DNA of 23,293 bases, from NCBI GenBank assembly GCA_012271125.1, contig JAAXHB010000021.1, positions 1 through 23,293 on the forward strand. Direction: 5' to 3'. Shown here one piece after another: positions 1-7,126 of the stretch. The notes below the pieces were generated by a model. The model was not told the origin of the DNA. It saw nothing but the letters and a program-made list of their open reading frames with translations, and searched no databases. How positions within the stretch are numbered: the first letter of the stretch is position 1; each line of letters begins with the position of its first letter. The DNA comes from Actinomycetota bacterium. Lineage in GTDB: Bacteria > Actinomycetota > Acidimicrobiia > Acidimicrobiales > Aldehydirespiratoraceae. The translations under genes and the position numbers were made by a program.

Positions 1-69
1 GCCAAGCTCTACTACCTGCGCGACCGCATCGGCAAGGCAGCGAAAATCAAAGAAAAGCGCTCAATGTGA
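1..69 (+). CDS. rplS: 50S ribosomal protein L19, C-terminal end (partial)
   Basis: The first 22 codons read AKLYYLRDRIGKAAKIKEKR plus SM and end at TGA (67-69). The pattern K-L-Y-Y-L-R-(D/E)-R-x-G-K-A-A-(K/R)-I-K-E-K-R is the conserved C-terminal tail of bacterial L19, a large-subunit protein at the 30S-50S interface. The rest of the gene lies before the window. Its stop codon overlaps the GTG start of yraN by four bases (GTGA), so the two are probably translated from one mRNA. The piece is short but the tail is distinctive. Confidence 0.9.
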   Translation, partial: AKLYYLRDRIGKAAKIKEKRSM

Positions 70-407
70 GCCAGTCCCGACGTGCTCGTGGTGAGTGGGG
101 CGAGCGTCGGGCTGAAAAGTGGTATACCGATGCCGGCTATGAGGTTCTCGACCGCAACTGGCGCACCCGAGCTGGCGAGCTCGACCTTGTGCTCGCCCGC
201 AATGACGAGATCATCTTCTGCGAGGTCAAGGCCCGAGCCAGCGACCATTTCGGCACCGCTTCAGAGGCGGTCAACTACAAAAAACAGCGCCGCATACGCT
301 CTCTCGCAGCTGAGTGGCTAAACAATCATGACATCCACGGCCGCGTGCGTTTCGATGTCGCTGCTGTGACTGGTACGCAGGTGCAAATAATTGAGGCCGC
401 CTTTTAA
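66..407 (+). CDS. yraN: YraN/UPF0102 family endonuclease-like protein
   Basis: This 113-residue protein has the usual length of the UPF0102 family. It shows the family signature in order: GEWGER near residue 10, GYEVLDRNWR near 25, GELDLV near 37, then EVKAR near 53. The acidic residues and E-V-K are arranged like a PD-(D/E)xK nuclease core. The biochemical role of YraN proteins is not established; a role in DNA processing is inferred from the fold. GTG at 66 is chosen because it overlaps the rplS stop and starts just before the conserved region. The rplS-yraN neighbourhood is common in actinobacteria, usually with lepB and rnhB between them; those are absent here. Confidence 0.9.
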   Translation: MSQSRRARGEWGERRAEKWYTDAGYEVLDRNWRTRAGELDLVLARNDEIIFCEVKARASDHFGTASEAVNYKKQRRIRSLAAEWLNNHDIHGRVRFDVAAVTGTQVQIIEAAF

Positions 408-420
408 GCAAACACCGCCC

Positions 421-870
421 ATGCCAACAACACAACGACGACAACTAATCCAGCGATCACATATAGATAGTCGGATCGACGACGACCCCGATGATTTGGT
501 GGTTGGCGAGTCGGATCAAATCCCATCGTCATATTCTTGCTTGCTCTGGCTTGCCCTCGCAGTCGTCATCGTTGGTTGCGCTACCGTCATGGTTCCCGAA
601 GTCCCCGTCTCCGCCGACGGCACCCAAGACCCTGTCCTGGTTCAAGGTCGTGATGTCTATGCCAAACGCTGCGCCAATTGTCACCGACATGACGGCACCG
701 GCAGCCGCGGCCCACGAGTCACCGGTGAGCTAATGATCGAGACCTACCCGGCAATCGCTGCCCAGGTCGACATCGTCGCCAATGGCAAGGCACTCATGCC
801 GGCCTTCGCAGATGCCTTGACTCAAGCTGAAATTGAAGCCGTCACCCGCTTCACCCGCGAAGTTCTCTAG
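421..870 (+). CDS. Membrane-anchored class I c-type cytochrome
   Basis: The frame is open upstream to a TTG at 391 inside yraN. ATG 421 is preferred and gives 149 residues. A charged N-terminus of about 38 residues rich in Arg and Asp precedes one hydrophobic segment (about residues 39-58) that would act as an uncleaved anchor. The exported part carries the haem attachment motif CANCH (residues 84-88). A Met at 126 in a KALMPAF context is the likely axial ligand, as in small cytochrome c domains. It would serve as an electron carrier on the outer face of the membrane; the redox partner is unknown. No respiratory genes lie nearby, so the context gives no pathway. It is 13 bp downstream of yraN and has no obvious ribosome binding site. 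Confidence 0.85.
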   Translation: MPTTQRRQLIQRSHIDSRIDDDPDDLVVGESDQIPSSYSCLLWLALAVVIVGCATVMVPEVPVSADGTQDPVLVQGRDVYAKRCANCHRHDGTGSRGPRVTGELMIETYPAIAAQVDIVANGKALMPAFADALTQAEIEAVTRFTREVL

Positions 871-893
871 CACAATTTGACATATAACCACAC

Positions 894-953
894 TACGATT
901 GGATCAAATACAATTAGACCTAAATACGATTAGACCCAAATACAATTAGACAC
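894..953 (+). repeat. 16-bp tandem repeat in the comM upstream region
   Basis: Three near-identical 16-bp units of the form AAATACRATTAGACCY occupy 906-921, 922-937 and 938-953. A more diverged unit (TACGATTGGATC) precedes them from 894. The stretch is clearly more A/T-rich than the flanking genes. It lies in the 202-bp gap 871-1072, which has no gene. The same gap also holds a small hairpin, GCGTCT (992-997) and AGACGC (1005-1010) around a 7-nt loop. The repeats could be binding sites for a regulator of the comM-dprA pair, or simple slippage products; the sequence does not decide. Confidence 0.75.
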
Positions 954-1059
954 TGTCATATAGTTCTGATATATTTCAACTAACTGAATAAGCGTCTCGC
1001 CGCTAGACGCAAACCCTGCGGCCTCCAAATGCGCTCCATCTTCGCGGGCGCTCAATCTC

Positions 1060-1066
1060 AAGGAGG
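1060..1066 (+). promoter_or_regulatory. Strong Shine-Dalgarno site of comM
   Basis: AAGGAGG lies six bases before the ATG at 1073. It is the best ribosome binding site in the window and fixes the comM start. It stands out because most other genes here lack one. Confidence 0.85.
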
Positions 1067-1072
1067 CTGCTC

Positions 1073-2572
1073 ATGATTGCCACAATTCATTCCGCAACCC
1101 TTTACGGGGTCTGGGGACACCCAGTTTCAGTTGAAGTCCATGTGTCCAACGGCTTACCCACATTCACAGTGGTCGGCCACCCCGACACATCCTGTAAGGA
1201 GGCACGAGACCGAGTCCGTGCCGCGCTGCTCTCTTCGGAGCTTGAATGGCCGATGCAACGCATCACTGTCAACCTTGCTCCCTCAGATGTTCCCAAAGCC
1301 GGTGCCGGGCTAGACCTTTCCATCGCTCTAGGTCTGCTCGTCGCTTCAGGGCAGCTCACCCCCGAGTCGCTCAAGGGCATCGGCGCAATCGGCGAACTCG
1401 GACTTGATGGGTCGGTACGTGCCGTTCAGGGTGCGCTGCCGCTGATCGACGCCATCGACGCCCGTGAAATAGTCGTCCCCGCCGACGACTACTCCGTGGC
1501 AGATCTCGTCAAGGGCAGTCGAGCCCGCCCGGTTCGCACCTTACGTGAGGTGTATGACGTCTTGTCCGGCACCAGCGCCTGGCCTGACCCTCCGCCGGTT
1601 CCTGTCTCAGGCGGTGCCATCGCTCATCCAGACCTAGCCGAAGTCTCAGGCCAGCCATTTGCCCGTTGGGCAATCGAAGTCGCCGCAGCCGGTGGTCACC
1701 ATATGTTGCTCGTCGGCCCTCCCGGTGCCGGCAAAACCATGCTGGCACGCCGAGTCGTTGGCTTGCTGCCGGAGTTGTCATCTGATGCTGCTTTGGAGGT
1801 CACCCGAGTTCATTCCGCCGCCGGCCTAGGGCTGCCACCAGGTGGCCTTGTGACCCGTGCGCCGATGCGCTCACCACATCATTCGGCTTCTATGGCAGCA
1901 ATCGTCGGCGGCACCTCTCGCATGCGCCCAGGCGAGGTCAGCTGCGCCACCGAAGGCGTGCTTTTCTTAGACGAGCTTGGTGAGTTCGCTCCCTCGGTGC
2001 TTGACGCCATGCGCCAACCTCTCGAGGAAGGCGTCGTTCGGGTCGCACGTGCCAACGGCACCATCGAACACCCCGCCAGATTTTTGCTGGTAGCGGCGAT
2101 GAATCCGTGCCCTTGCGGCGCCGGCGGTGGCGCGGGTTGTCGCTGCGCACCCCATGCCGTGGCGCGCTATCAGCGCCGCCTCTCTGGGCCTTTCGTTGAC
2201 CGCCTTGATCTGGTTGTTCATGTAGATCGCCCCGACCCCGCGGATTTAATCAGCGTCGCGTCAGGTGAGTCATCTGTAGAGGTTGCCGAACGCGTGTCAA
2301 AGGTGCGTTCACTCGCCAACTCACGCGGCGTGAACAGCAACTCCGACCTCTCCGACGCCGATCTCGAAAAGCATGCGCCACTGTCAAGCAAGGCACGAGA
2401 CGTCTTGCGCCAAGCCCTAGTAGATGGACGCCTCAGCGCCCGAGGCTTGCGTCGAGTCCGTGCCGTGGCTCGAACTATTCGTGACTTGGACGACGCCGGC
2501 ACGCAAATCCGTACCGAAGACGCCCTCGCAGCTCTTTCTCTGCGCTCCCGCCCAACCCGCTTAGCCGCATAG
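1073..2572 (+). CDS. comM: ComM / YifB-type Mg-chelatase-like AAA+ ATPase
   Basis: This 499-residue protein matches the usual ~500-residue length of ComM/YifB. The N-terminal third (about residues 1-170) is the Lon-S16-like ChlI domain, with motifs such as NLAPSDVPKAGAGLDL. The AAA+ domain follows, with Walker A GPPGAGKT at 215-222 and Walker B LFLDE at 297-301. The C-terminal part has the Cys-rich NPCPCG segment, then the VDRLDL sensor region and a helical C-terminal domain. ComM is described as a hexameric branch-migration helicase that extends incoming DNA during natural transformation. The dprA start follows 10 bp after the stop, so the two form an operon. The start is secured by the Shine-Dalgarno site. 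Confidence 0.95.
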   Translation: MIATIHSATLYGVWGHPVSVEVHVSNGLPTFTVVGHPDTSCKEARDRVRAALLSSELEWPMQRITVNLAPSDVPKAGAGLDLSIALGLLVASGQLTPESLKGIGAIGELGLDGSVRAVQGALPLIDAIDAREIVVPADDYSVADLVKGSRARPVRTLREVYDVLSGTSAWPDPPPVPVSGGAIAHPDLAEVSGQPFARWAIEVAAAGGHHMLLVGPPGAGKTMLARRVVGLLPELSSDAALEVTRVHSAAGLGLPPGGLVTRAPMRSPHHSASMAAIVGGTSRMRPGEVSCATEGVLFLDELGEFAPSVLDAMRQPLEEGVVRVARANGTIEHPARFLLVAAMNPCPCGAGGGAGCRCAPHAVARYQRRLSGPFVDRLDLVVHVDRPDPADLISVASGESSVEVAERVSKVRSLANSRGVNSNSDLSDADLEKHAPLSSKARDVLRQALVDGRLSARGLRRVRAVARTIRDLDDAGTQIRTEDALAALSLRSRPTRLAA

Positions 2573-2582
2573 GAGTTGCCGA

Positions 2583-3779
2583 ATGACCCCTGCCATGCCT
2601 TTCGGCAAACCCGACTCGCGCATCCACGCTGCAGCTCTAGCCGACTTACCCAACATAAGCGCGGCGCGCTTATCAAGGCTGCTCGCCGGCAGTGATCCAG
2701 TCACTGTTTGGCAGCGTGTCAAAGAGGGCCAGTTCTCCGAGGAAATGGCTGACCCTGAAACCCGTTCTGCCTGGATTCGCTACGTCAACGATGTCAGCCT
2801 TGAAACAGTCGCCGAGTCACTCAAAGCCAACAACGTCTTTGTTCATCTAGACACCGACGACGATTTCCCCGAGCGACTGCGCGACGACATCGACCCACTC
2901 CCTGTGTTGTTTCGAAAAGGACGACCCCTAGAAGCTTCGCCGGTTGCGCCTGTAATAACCGACGACGACACTCTGGAGCTCACACCGGCAATCACACCGT
3001 CGGTAATCACACCATCGGTAACAATCGTCGGCACCAGACGTTGCTCACCCACCGGTCGCTCCTTTGCCTTTGAGCTAGGCGCAGAGCTTGCCCAAGCCGG
3101 AGTTCGAGTTGTCTCAGGACTTGCACTTGGTATAGACGGTGCCGCCCACCGTGGTGCCCTCAGCGGTAATGAAAATGCCGAATTCGCGAACGTCGTCGGT
3201 GTTGTCGGCAGTGGTCTCGACTTCATATACCCCAGAGCTAATACCGATCTTTGGAACGCTGTCGCCGAGCGTGGCACCCTGCTCAGCGAAGCCCCCATGG
3301 GTGGCCGAGCCTTGGCATGGAGGTTTCCTGCCCGCAACCGCATCCTTGCTGCGCTCGCAGATGTGGTCGTGGTCGTGGAGTCCAAAAAAGGCGGCGGCTC
3401 AATGCACACCGTTACCGAAGCCATGCGTCGCGGCGTCAATGTCATGGCAGTCCCCGGCTCGGTTCGAAACGCTGCCGCCGAAGGCACCAACCTGCTTGTC
3501 AGCGAAGGCTGCGCACCGGTATGTTGCATTGACGATGTGTTCGTAGCACTGGGACTTGTTAACGAACCCCGTATCCGCAGTGCTGCCGCCAAGGCACGTC
3601 AACCCAAGAAAGGACTCACCGGTCGCATCCTTGATGAGGTCGACGACAACGGTGCCACTGTCGATCAGCTGGTGCTGCGCCTTGACACCTCAACTGCCAA
3701 AGTCCTGGCAGGGATCGGAGAACTAGAGGCTCAGGGAGACGTCAGCCTTGTTGACGGCAAAGTCACACGCGTGAACTAG
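2583..3779 (+). CDS. dprA: DNA-processing protein DprA
   Basis: DprA binds incoming single-stranded DNA in the cytoplasm and loads RecA during transformation. The 398 residues show an N-terminal helical region (to about 85) and the Rossmann-like SMF domain (about 88-325) with IVGTRR at 148-153, SGLALGIDGAAHRGAL at 178-193, GSGLDFIYP and FPARNRI. A C-terminal winged-helix DML1-like domain runs from about 340. An AGGAG site at 2571-2575 overlaps the comM stop and supports ATG 2583. Between the KGRPLE strand and TIVGTRR there is an insertion of roughly 28 residues (about 117-145) rich in Pro, Thr and Asp. It includes a 15-bp tandem repeat and is not typical of the family. Confidence 0.95.
   Translation: MTPAMPFGKPDSRIHAAALADLPNISAARLSRLLAGSDPVTVWQRVKEGQFSEEMADPETRSAWIRYVNDVSLETVAESLKANNVFVHLDTDDDFPERLRDDIDPLPVLFRKGRPLEASPVAPVITDDDTLELTPAITPSVITPSVTIVGTRRCSPTGRSFAFELGAELAQAGVRVVSGLALGIDGAAHRGALSGNENAEFANVVGVVGSGLDFIYPRANTDLWNAVAERGTLLSEAPMGGRALAWRFPARNRILAALADVVVVVESKKGGGSMHTVTEAMRRGVNVMAVPGSVRNAAAEGTNLLVSEGCAPVCCIDDVFVALGLVNEPRIRSAAAKARQPKKGLTGRILDEVDDNGATVDQLVLRLDTSTAKVLAGIGELEAQGDVSLVDGKVTRVN
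2987..3016 (+). repeat. 15-bp in-frame tandem repeat in dprA
   Basis: GGCAATCACACCGTC (2987-3001) is followed by GGTAATCACACCATC (3002-3016), then by a third unit whose first five bases match. It encodes AITPS then VITPS just before the conserved GTRR strand of DprA. The unit is a multiple of three, so copy-number changes would keep the frame. Confidence 0.8.
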
Positions 3780-3785
3780 CCATCA

Positions 3786-3830
3786 CCACCTGTCGACCAT
3801 CGCCTCCTATTAGGCGCGGGGGTGGCTTTT
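3786..3830 (+). terminator. Possible hairpin terminator between convergent dprA and xerC
   Basis: CCACC (3786-3790) can pair with GGTGG (3821-3825), and CGCCT (3801-3805) with AGGCG (3812-3816) inside it. The structure is followed by CTTTT. The stems are short and the T-run is weak. The xerC stop codon (3810-3812) lies inside the structure, so it would also affect the end of that gene. The placement between two converging genes favours a terminator. Confidence 0.3.
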
Positions 3831-4805
3831 GCGATGCACCTCACGCAGACGTTCCTTGCTTACGTGTGTGTAAATCTGCGTGGAGTTCAAGTTGACATGC
3901 CCCAGCAGTTCCTGCACCGCCCGCACATCTGCGCCACCGTCTAATAGATGAGTGGCAAAGGTATGACGCAAGGCATGTGGATGGGTAGGCGAGACGCTGT
4001 GCTTGTCGATGATGCGATTGACGTCTCTGCGTCCAAGCCGATTGTTGGCAAGGTTGTAGAACAGCGCCTCAGAGTCCTCGCCCTCGAGCTCGTGTCGTTC
4101 CTTTAACCAGGCTTTCAATGCCTCAATCGAAGGTTCGCTCAGCGGTGCCAGTCGTGGCCTAGACCCCTTGCCCATTACCTGAACTACGCCCTCTTCAAGG
4201 TCAAGGTCTGCCACATTTAGCGCACAAAGTTCGCTCACCCGCAAACCACTGCCGTATAGAACCTCGATAATTGCACAATCGCGCCAAAAAAGCGGCACTT
4301 CTAGTTCCTCACGCTTGCTTGTATCCCCGCCACCCCGTCCGCCTTTGCGTCCAGCCCGACCCTCGTCACCGCTGCCGCCTTGCTTGCCGGTCTCCTGCTT
4401 GCCTGCCCCTTGTTGCCGGCCATGCCCTTCGCCAGGTTGCTTCAACCCCTCTGGCTGTTTCAACAAAGCATTGAGCTCAAACTCCTTCAACACAGCCGGC
4501 AGTTTCCCGGTGATCTTCGGGGTGTGAATGCCAAGCGTTGGATTAGCGGTGACGTATTCATTTCTCAGTGCCCATTTGAAATAACGCCGCAGCGCCGCCA
4601 CCTTGACCGCGATGGTGCTAGGCGCATATCCCTCGGCCACCAAGAACCGCACATAACCACGGATATTTTCACGCTGCACTTCGGCCGGATCAGAAAATCC
4701 AACCCACTCCATAAACAATTTCAGAACGGCGTCGTAGGTCTCACGAGTGGTGTCGGCAAGGCGTCCCAAGGCCCCTCCGAACTCCTCCAACCGCCACTCC
4801 TTCAT
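3810..4805 (-). CDS. xerC: XerC-type tyrosine recombinase with a low-complexity insertion
   Basis: Xer recombinases resolve chromosome dimers at dif sites. The N-terminal SAM-like DNA-binding domain (about residues 1-95) and the catalytic domain are both present. The catalytic set is R189 (GSGLRVSEL), K213 (GKGSR), H277 and R280 (HALRHTFATHLL), H303 (LLGHVNLNSTQ) and Y312 (IYTHV). The track of open codons extends to a TTG at 4835. ATG 4805 is preferred because a TAGGGT hexamer ends seven bases before it and the family alignment begins there; it gives 331 residues. Residues about 115-168 are an extra Gly/Lys/Arg/Gln-rich, predicted disordered insertion between the two domains. Whether it is XerC or XerD cannot be settled from sequence alone. 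Confidence 0.88.
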   Translation of the reverse strand: MKEWRLEEFGGALGRLADTTRETYDAVLKLFMEWVGFSDPAEVQRENIRGYVRFLVAEGYAPSTIAVKVAALRRYFKWALRNEYVTANPTLGIHTPKITGKLPAVLKEFELNALLKQPEGLKQPGEGHGRQQGAGKQETGKQGGSGDEGRAGRKGGRGGGDTSKREELEVPLFWRDCAIIEVLYGSGLRVSELCALNVADLDLEEGVVQVMGKGSRPRLAPLSEPSIEALKAWLKERHELEGEDSEALFYNLANNRLGRRDVNRIIDKHSVSPTHPHALRHTFATHLLDGGADVRAVQELLGHVNLNSTQIYTHVSKERLREVHRKSHPRA

Positions 4806-4812
4806 AGATAAA

Positions 4813-4818
4813 ACCCTA
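4813..4818 (-). promoter_or_regulatory. Candidate -10 element, leaderless xerC
   Basis: On the minus strand TAGGGT ends seven bases before ATG 4805. This fits a TANNNT actinobacterial -10 box driving a leaderless transcript and argues against the upstream TTG start. No clear -35 box is seen. Confidence 0.5.
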
Positions 4819-4889
4819 GGCAACTGCGATGCCAAGAATGTGTGACATCCGTCAGCGGCAAGTTGGGTTGGCGGAGGAGATAAGGGTCA

Positions 4890-4970
4890 GGCGAGTTGGG
4901 CTGGCAGGGTTGAATGCGCGCAACCGCGTTTAGCGTGAGCACATTCAAGCCTGATAAAGGCCAACTCGCC
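4890..4970 (+). repeat. Intergenic long-hairpin repeat, copy 1
   Basis: The outer arms GGCGAGTTGG (4890-4899) and CCAACTCGCC (4961-4970) are perfectly complementary over 10 bp. Inside, GGGTTGAATGCGC (4907-4919) pairs at 11 of 13 positions with GCACATTCAAGCC (4939-4951). The interior is closely similar to 13394-13459 between pdxT and yebC. It lies in the 210-bp gap (4806-5015) between divergent xerC and the EamA gene, and I see nothing else large there. It may be a REP/MITE-like repeat or a structured RNA. Confidence 0.8.
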
Positions 4971-5003
4971 AAAGCAACGATTTAATAAAACACGCGAGGT
5001 CGG

Positions 5004-5009
5004 TAATGT
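5004..5009 (+). promoter_or_regulatory. Candidate -10 element, leaderless EamA gene
   Basis: TAATGT ends six bases before GTG 5016, with no Shine-Dalgarno between them. It supports the GTG start over ATG 5034. Confidence 0.5.
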
Positions 5010-5015
5010 TGGATA

Positions 5016-5903
5016 GTGAGAGAGGACCGGCGGATGCTGGGCTGGAGTCTCGCAGCGCTGGGAATGCTGAGCGTATCCACCGACGCATTGTGGGTCAGAC
5101 TTTCAGAAACCGACGGAATCACAGCAGCCTTCTTGGTAGCACTGTTCGCATTGCCAGTTAACACAACCCTGAGCCGCTGGTTCGACCACGTATCACCGCT
5201 TGAGTCGCTGCGCAAACACACAAAGCCACTGATTTTGGTCGGCTCGCTAGGCACGATCAGCCAGATTTCCTTCATCGGTGCAATCACCCAGTCGCATGTA
5301 GCAAACGTCGTCGCCATTGTTTCGGCAACGCCTCTAATCGCTGCCGCCGTGGCACGACTCGCCCTACGGGAACCAATCTCACGCCGAGTTGTAACCGCCA
5401 TTTTCATCACAATCACCGGCGTCGGCCTGATCGTGTCCAGCTCGATCGGCTCACCCAACCTGCGAGGCGACCTGCTCGCGCTGCTTGCCATCACATGTTT
5501 CGCCATCGGCATGAACATCTGGCGTCATCATCCAGAAATGAGCCGATTCGCAGGCCTGACCATAAGCGTCACGCTTGTGGTAATCGTCACCGCCCCTTTC
5601 GCCAGCCCCTTCAGCCTCGACGCCAAAGGCTTCATCGCCATCGCCGTTATGGGCTTCTTCTTCAACCCGCTGGGCCGTCTCGCCCACAGCAGCGCCCCTC
5701 GTTTCGCCCCGGTGTCTGAGGTGGCGCTGTTTACGCCTATAGAGACATTGGGCGGTGTTCTGTGGGCAGTGCTGTTTTTGAACGAAACGCCAACGGCGAC
5801 AGTTATCGCCGGCGGACTAGTCGTGATCGCCGGGCTTGTCTATGGCACATTGGCAACACTGCGCGGCTCACCCACCGACTCCACCGCCGCACCCCCCTTA
5901 TAA
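5016..5903 (+). CDS. EamA/DMT-superfamily transporter
   Basis: This 295-residue protein is almost entirely hydrophobic, with about ten predicted membrane helices arranged as two EamA repeats. That is the usual length and design of drug/metabolite-type exporters. The first repeat ends in an (A)LREPISRRVVTAIFITITGVGLIV pattern typical of the family, written here in parts: LREPISRR at about 126-133, then a long helix. The second repeat ends with the parallel LNETPTATVIAGGLVVIAG region. The substrate cannot be predicted. Start choice: GTG 5016 has a TANNNT box six bases upstream. ATG 5034, preceded by AGAGGA at 5021-5026 with a 7-base gap, is a reasonable alternative. It is divergent from xerC and the first gene of the plus-strand block. 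Confidence 0.85.
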   Translation: MREDRRMLGWSLAALGMLSVSTDALWVRLSETDGITAAFLVALFALPVNTTLSRWFDHVSPLESLRKHTKPLILVGSLGTISQISFIGAITQSHVANVVAIVSATPLIAAAVARLALREPISRRVVTAIFITITGVGLIVSSSIGSPNLRGDLLALLAITCFAIGMNIWRHHPEMSRFAGLTISVTLVVIVTAPFASPFSLDAKGFIAIAVMGFFFNPLGRLAHSSAPRFAPVSEVALFTPIETLGGVLWAVLFLNETPTATVIAGGLVVIAGLVYGTLATLRGSPTDSTAAPPL

Positions 5904-5911
5904 CCCTCGCG

Positions 5912-5917
5912 TACCCT
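5912..5917 (+). promoter_or_regulatory. Candidate -10 element of the small membrane protein gene
   Basis: TACCCT ends six bases before ATG 5924. It lies just after the EamA stop, in a spacer with no ribosome binding site. Confidence 0.45.
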
Positions 5918-5923
5918 TTAAAC

Positions 5924-6418
5924 ATGTCTGAATCGGATGACGTTCGTGACAGCCTCCCCGACGATCTCAATCCCAGCGTCTATGTAGGCCCGTACCTGTT
6001 TCCCAACAACAGCCGACGCCGAATCCCCGGTTTCATTTATATAGGTATCGGCATCGTCGCCATTGTCGCCTACTTCGTTGCCGGCACCGACGCTGTTCTG
6101 ATCAACACCGGTTTCATCGGTGCGGGCATCGTGTTGATCGTCTTTGGTGCCTATCACCTTCAAGCTGGCTGGGATCTTGCTGTTGACGAAACAGACGCTC
6201 TCGCTGCCGCCACTAAAGAAGTTGCTTTTCCGGTCGGTCATGCTTCGGCGCAGCTTGCTTGGCGTGGTTTGCGCAGCCGCCCAACATGGCGCATTCTGCT
6301 TTACTCCAACGAAGCCCCGCCGAGCCAACGTGGTCTCGTTCTTGTCGACGGCGTCAACGCTGCCATCGTCGAGCACTTTGTAGAAGAAAACCCCGAAGAC
6401 TGGGCAAACTACTCTTAA
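5924..6418 (+). CDS. Conserved-looking small membrane protein of unknown function
   Basis: The open frame runs back into the EamA gene, but ATG 5924 is the sensible start because of its leaderless -10 box and lack of overlap. The 164-residue product has an acidic N-terminus (to about 30), an Arg-rich turn (31-33), and two hydrophobic segments at about 36-54 and 60-78. A soluble C-terminal domain of about 85 residues ends in acidic residues. I do not recognise the family. The soluble domain (pattern LAWRGLRSRPTWRILLYS, then RGLVLVDG) looks folded rather than random. It ends three bases before the pgsA-like GTG, which suggests linkage with phospholipid synthesis, but no function is inferred. 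Confidence 0.75.
   Translation: MSESDDVRDSLPDDLNPSVYVGPYLFPNNSRRRIPGFIYIGIGIVAIVAYFVAGTDAVLINTGFIGAGIVLIVFGAYHLQAGWDLAVDETDALAAATKEVAFPVGHASAQLAWRGLRSRPTWRILLYSNEAPPSQRGLVLVDGVNAAIVEHFVEENPEDWANYS
6410..6415 (+). promoter_or_regulatory. Candidate -10 element, leaderless pgsA
   Basis: TACTCT lies inside the last codons of the upstream gene and ends six bases before GTG 6422. There is no Shine-Dalgarno site. It implies an internal promoter within the gene cluster. Confidence 0.45.
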
Positions 6419-6421
6419 AGC

Positions 6422-7114
6422 GTGTTTGATGGGAATTGGCGGGCGGCGGTTGATAGGGGCTTGACCCCGATCGGCGCTGCTTTGCGTCGCACCGGCATTT
6501 CAGCCGACATGGTGACTATCACCGGCATTTTGATGGCGATTGTCGCTGCTGTCATGATCGCCACTGGAAACCTGAGGGTTGGTTTTTTGTTCCTTGTGCT
6601 TACCGGCATCCCCGATGCCCTTGATGGTGCTGTAGCCAAAGCATCCGGTGACAGCTCCGATAGGGGAGCGTTCCTTGACTCCGTCTCAGATCGTGTCAGC
6701 GACGCCTTGTTGTTCGGCAGCCTCGTCTGGCATTTCGCCGCCACCGACGAACCCGAACATGTGGTGATCTTGCCCGTTGCGGTGATGGGCCTCGCCATGC
6801 TTGTTTCATATCAGCGTGCCAAAGCCGAACTTCTGGGCTGGGACGCCAAGGGCGGCATCATGGAACGAGCTGAGCGTTTCATTGTGCTTGGCTTCGGGTT
6901 GCTCTTCTCGGAGTTCTTGATCATCACGCTTTGGATCATGGTCGCGCTCACAGCTGTTACCGCCATTCAGCGTTTTTTCAAGATTTGGCGTCAAGCCTCC
7001 AAGGGTCGCCCAGCTAGCACTCACCGGTCACGCACTCCCGAGCGTCGAGCTGAGCGTCCTCGTCGTTGGCGCATTCAGCGACACTCCGAATCTTCTCGAC
7101 TCTCAGCGGACTAG
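6422..7114 (+). CDS. pgsA: CDP-alcohol phosphatidyltransferase, probable phosphatidylinositol-phosphate synthase
   Basis: The 230-residue membrane enzyme carries the CDP-alcohol phosphotransferase signature D65-x2-D68-G69-x2-A72-x9-G82-x3-D86-x3-D90, whose four Asp residues bind the metal ions. The residue after A72 is Lys (K73), where the family consensus has Arg. About six hydrophobic helices follow the usual topology. The basic C-terminal tail (from about 195) is Arg/Pro/Ser-rich. Being followed by PatA- and PimA-like genes, as in the mycobacterial pgsA1 cluster, it most likely joins CDP-diacylglycerol to inositol 3-phosphate at the inner membrane. Phosphatidylglycerophosphate synthesis is a less likely alternative. 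GTG 6422 is chosen from the -10 box and three-base gap to the preceding stop. Confidence 0.88.
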   Translation: MFDGNWRAAVDRGLTPIGAALRRTGISADMVTITGILMAIVAAVMIATGNLRVGFLFLVLTGIPDALDGAVAKASGDSSDRGAFLDSVSDRVSDALLFGSLVWHFAATDEPEHVVILPVAVMGLAMLVSYQRAKAELLGWDAKGGIMERAERFIVLGFGLLFSEFLIITLWIMVALTAVTAIQRFFKIWRQASKGRPASTHRSRTPERRAERPRRWRIQRHSESSRLSAD

Positions 7115-7126
7115 ACACATCCGACG

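Noticed and set aside
2843..3592. A 249-residue open frame on the minus strand across dprA
   Set aside because: It lies entirely opposite a clear dprA gene, is Ser/Arg/Thr-rich without any domain pattern, and is explained by codon bias on the other strand.
3810..4805. XerC-like gene as the integrase of a mobile element
   Set aside because: No tRNA, attachment-site duplication, phage or transfer genes accompany it. Its length outside the insertion and its motifs fit chromosomal Xer recombinases.
5762..5923. N-terminal extension of the small membrane protein into the EamA gene
   Set aside because: The extra 54 residues are basic and out of frame with EamA. ATG 5924 has a -10 box at the right distance and avoids a 140-bp overlap.
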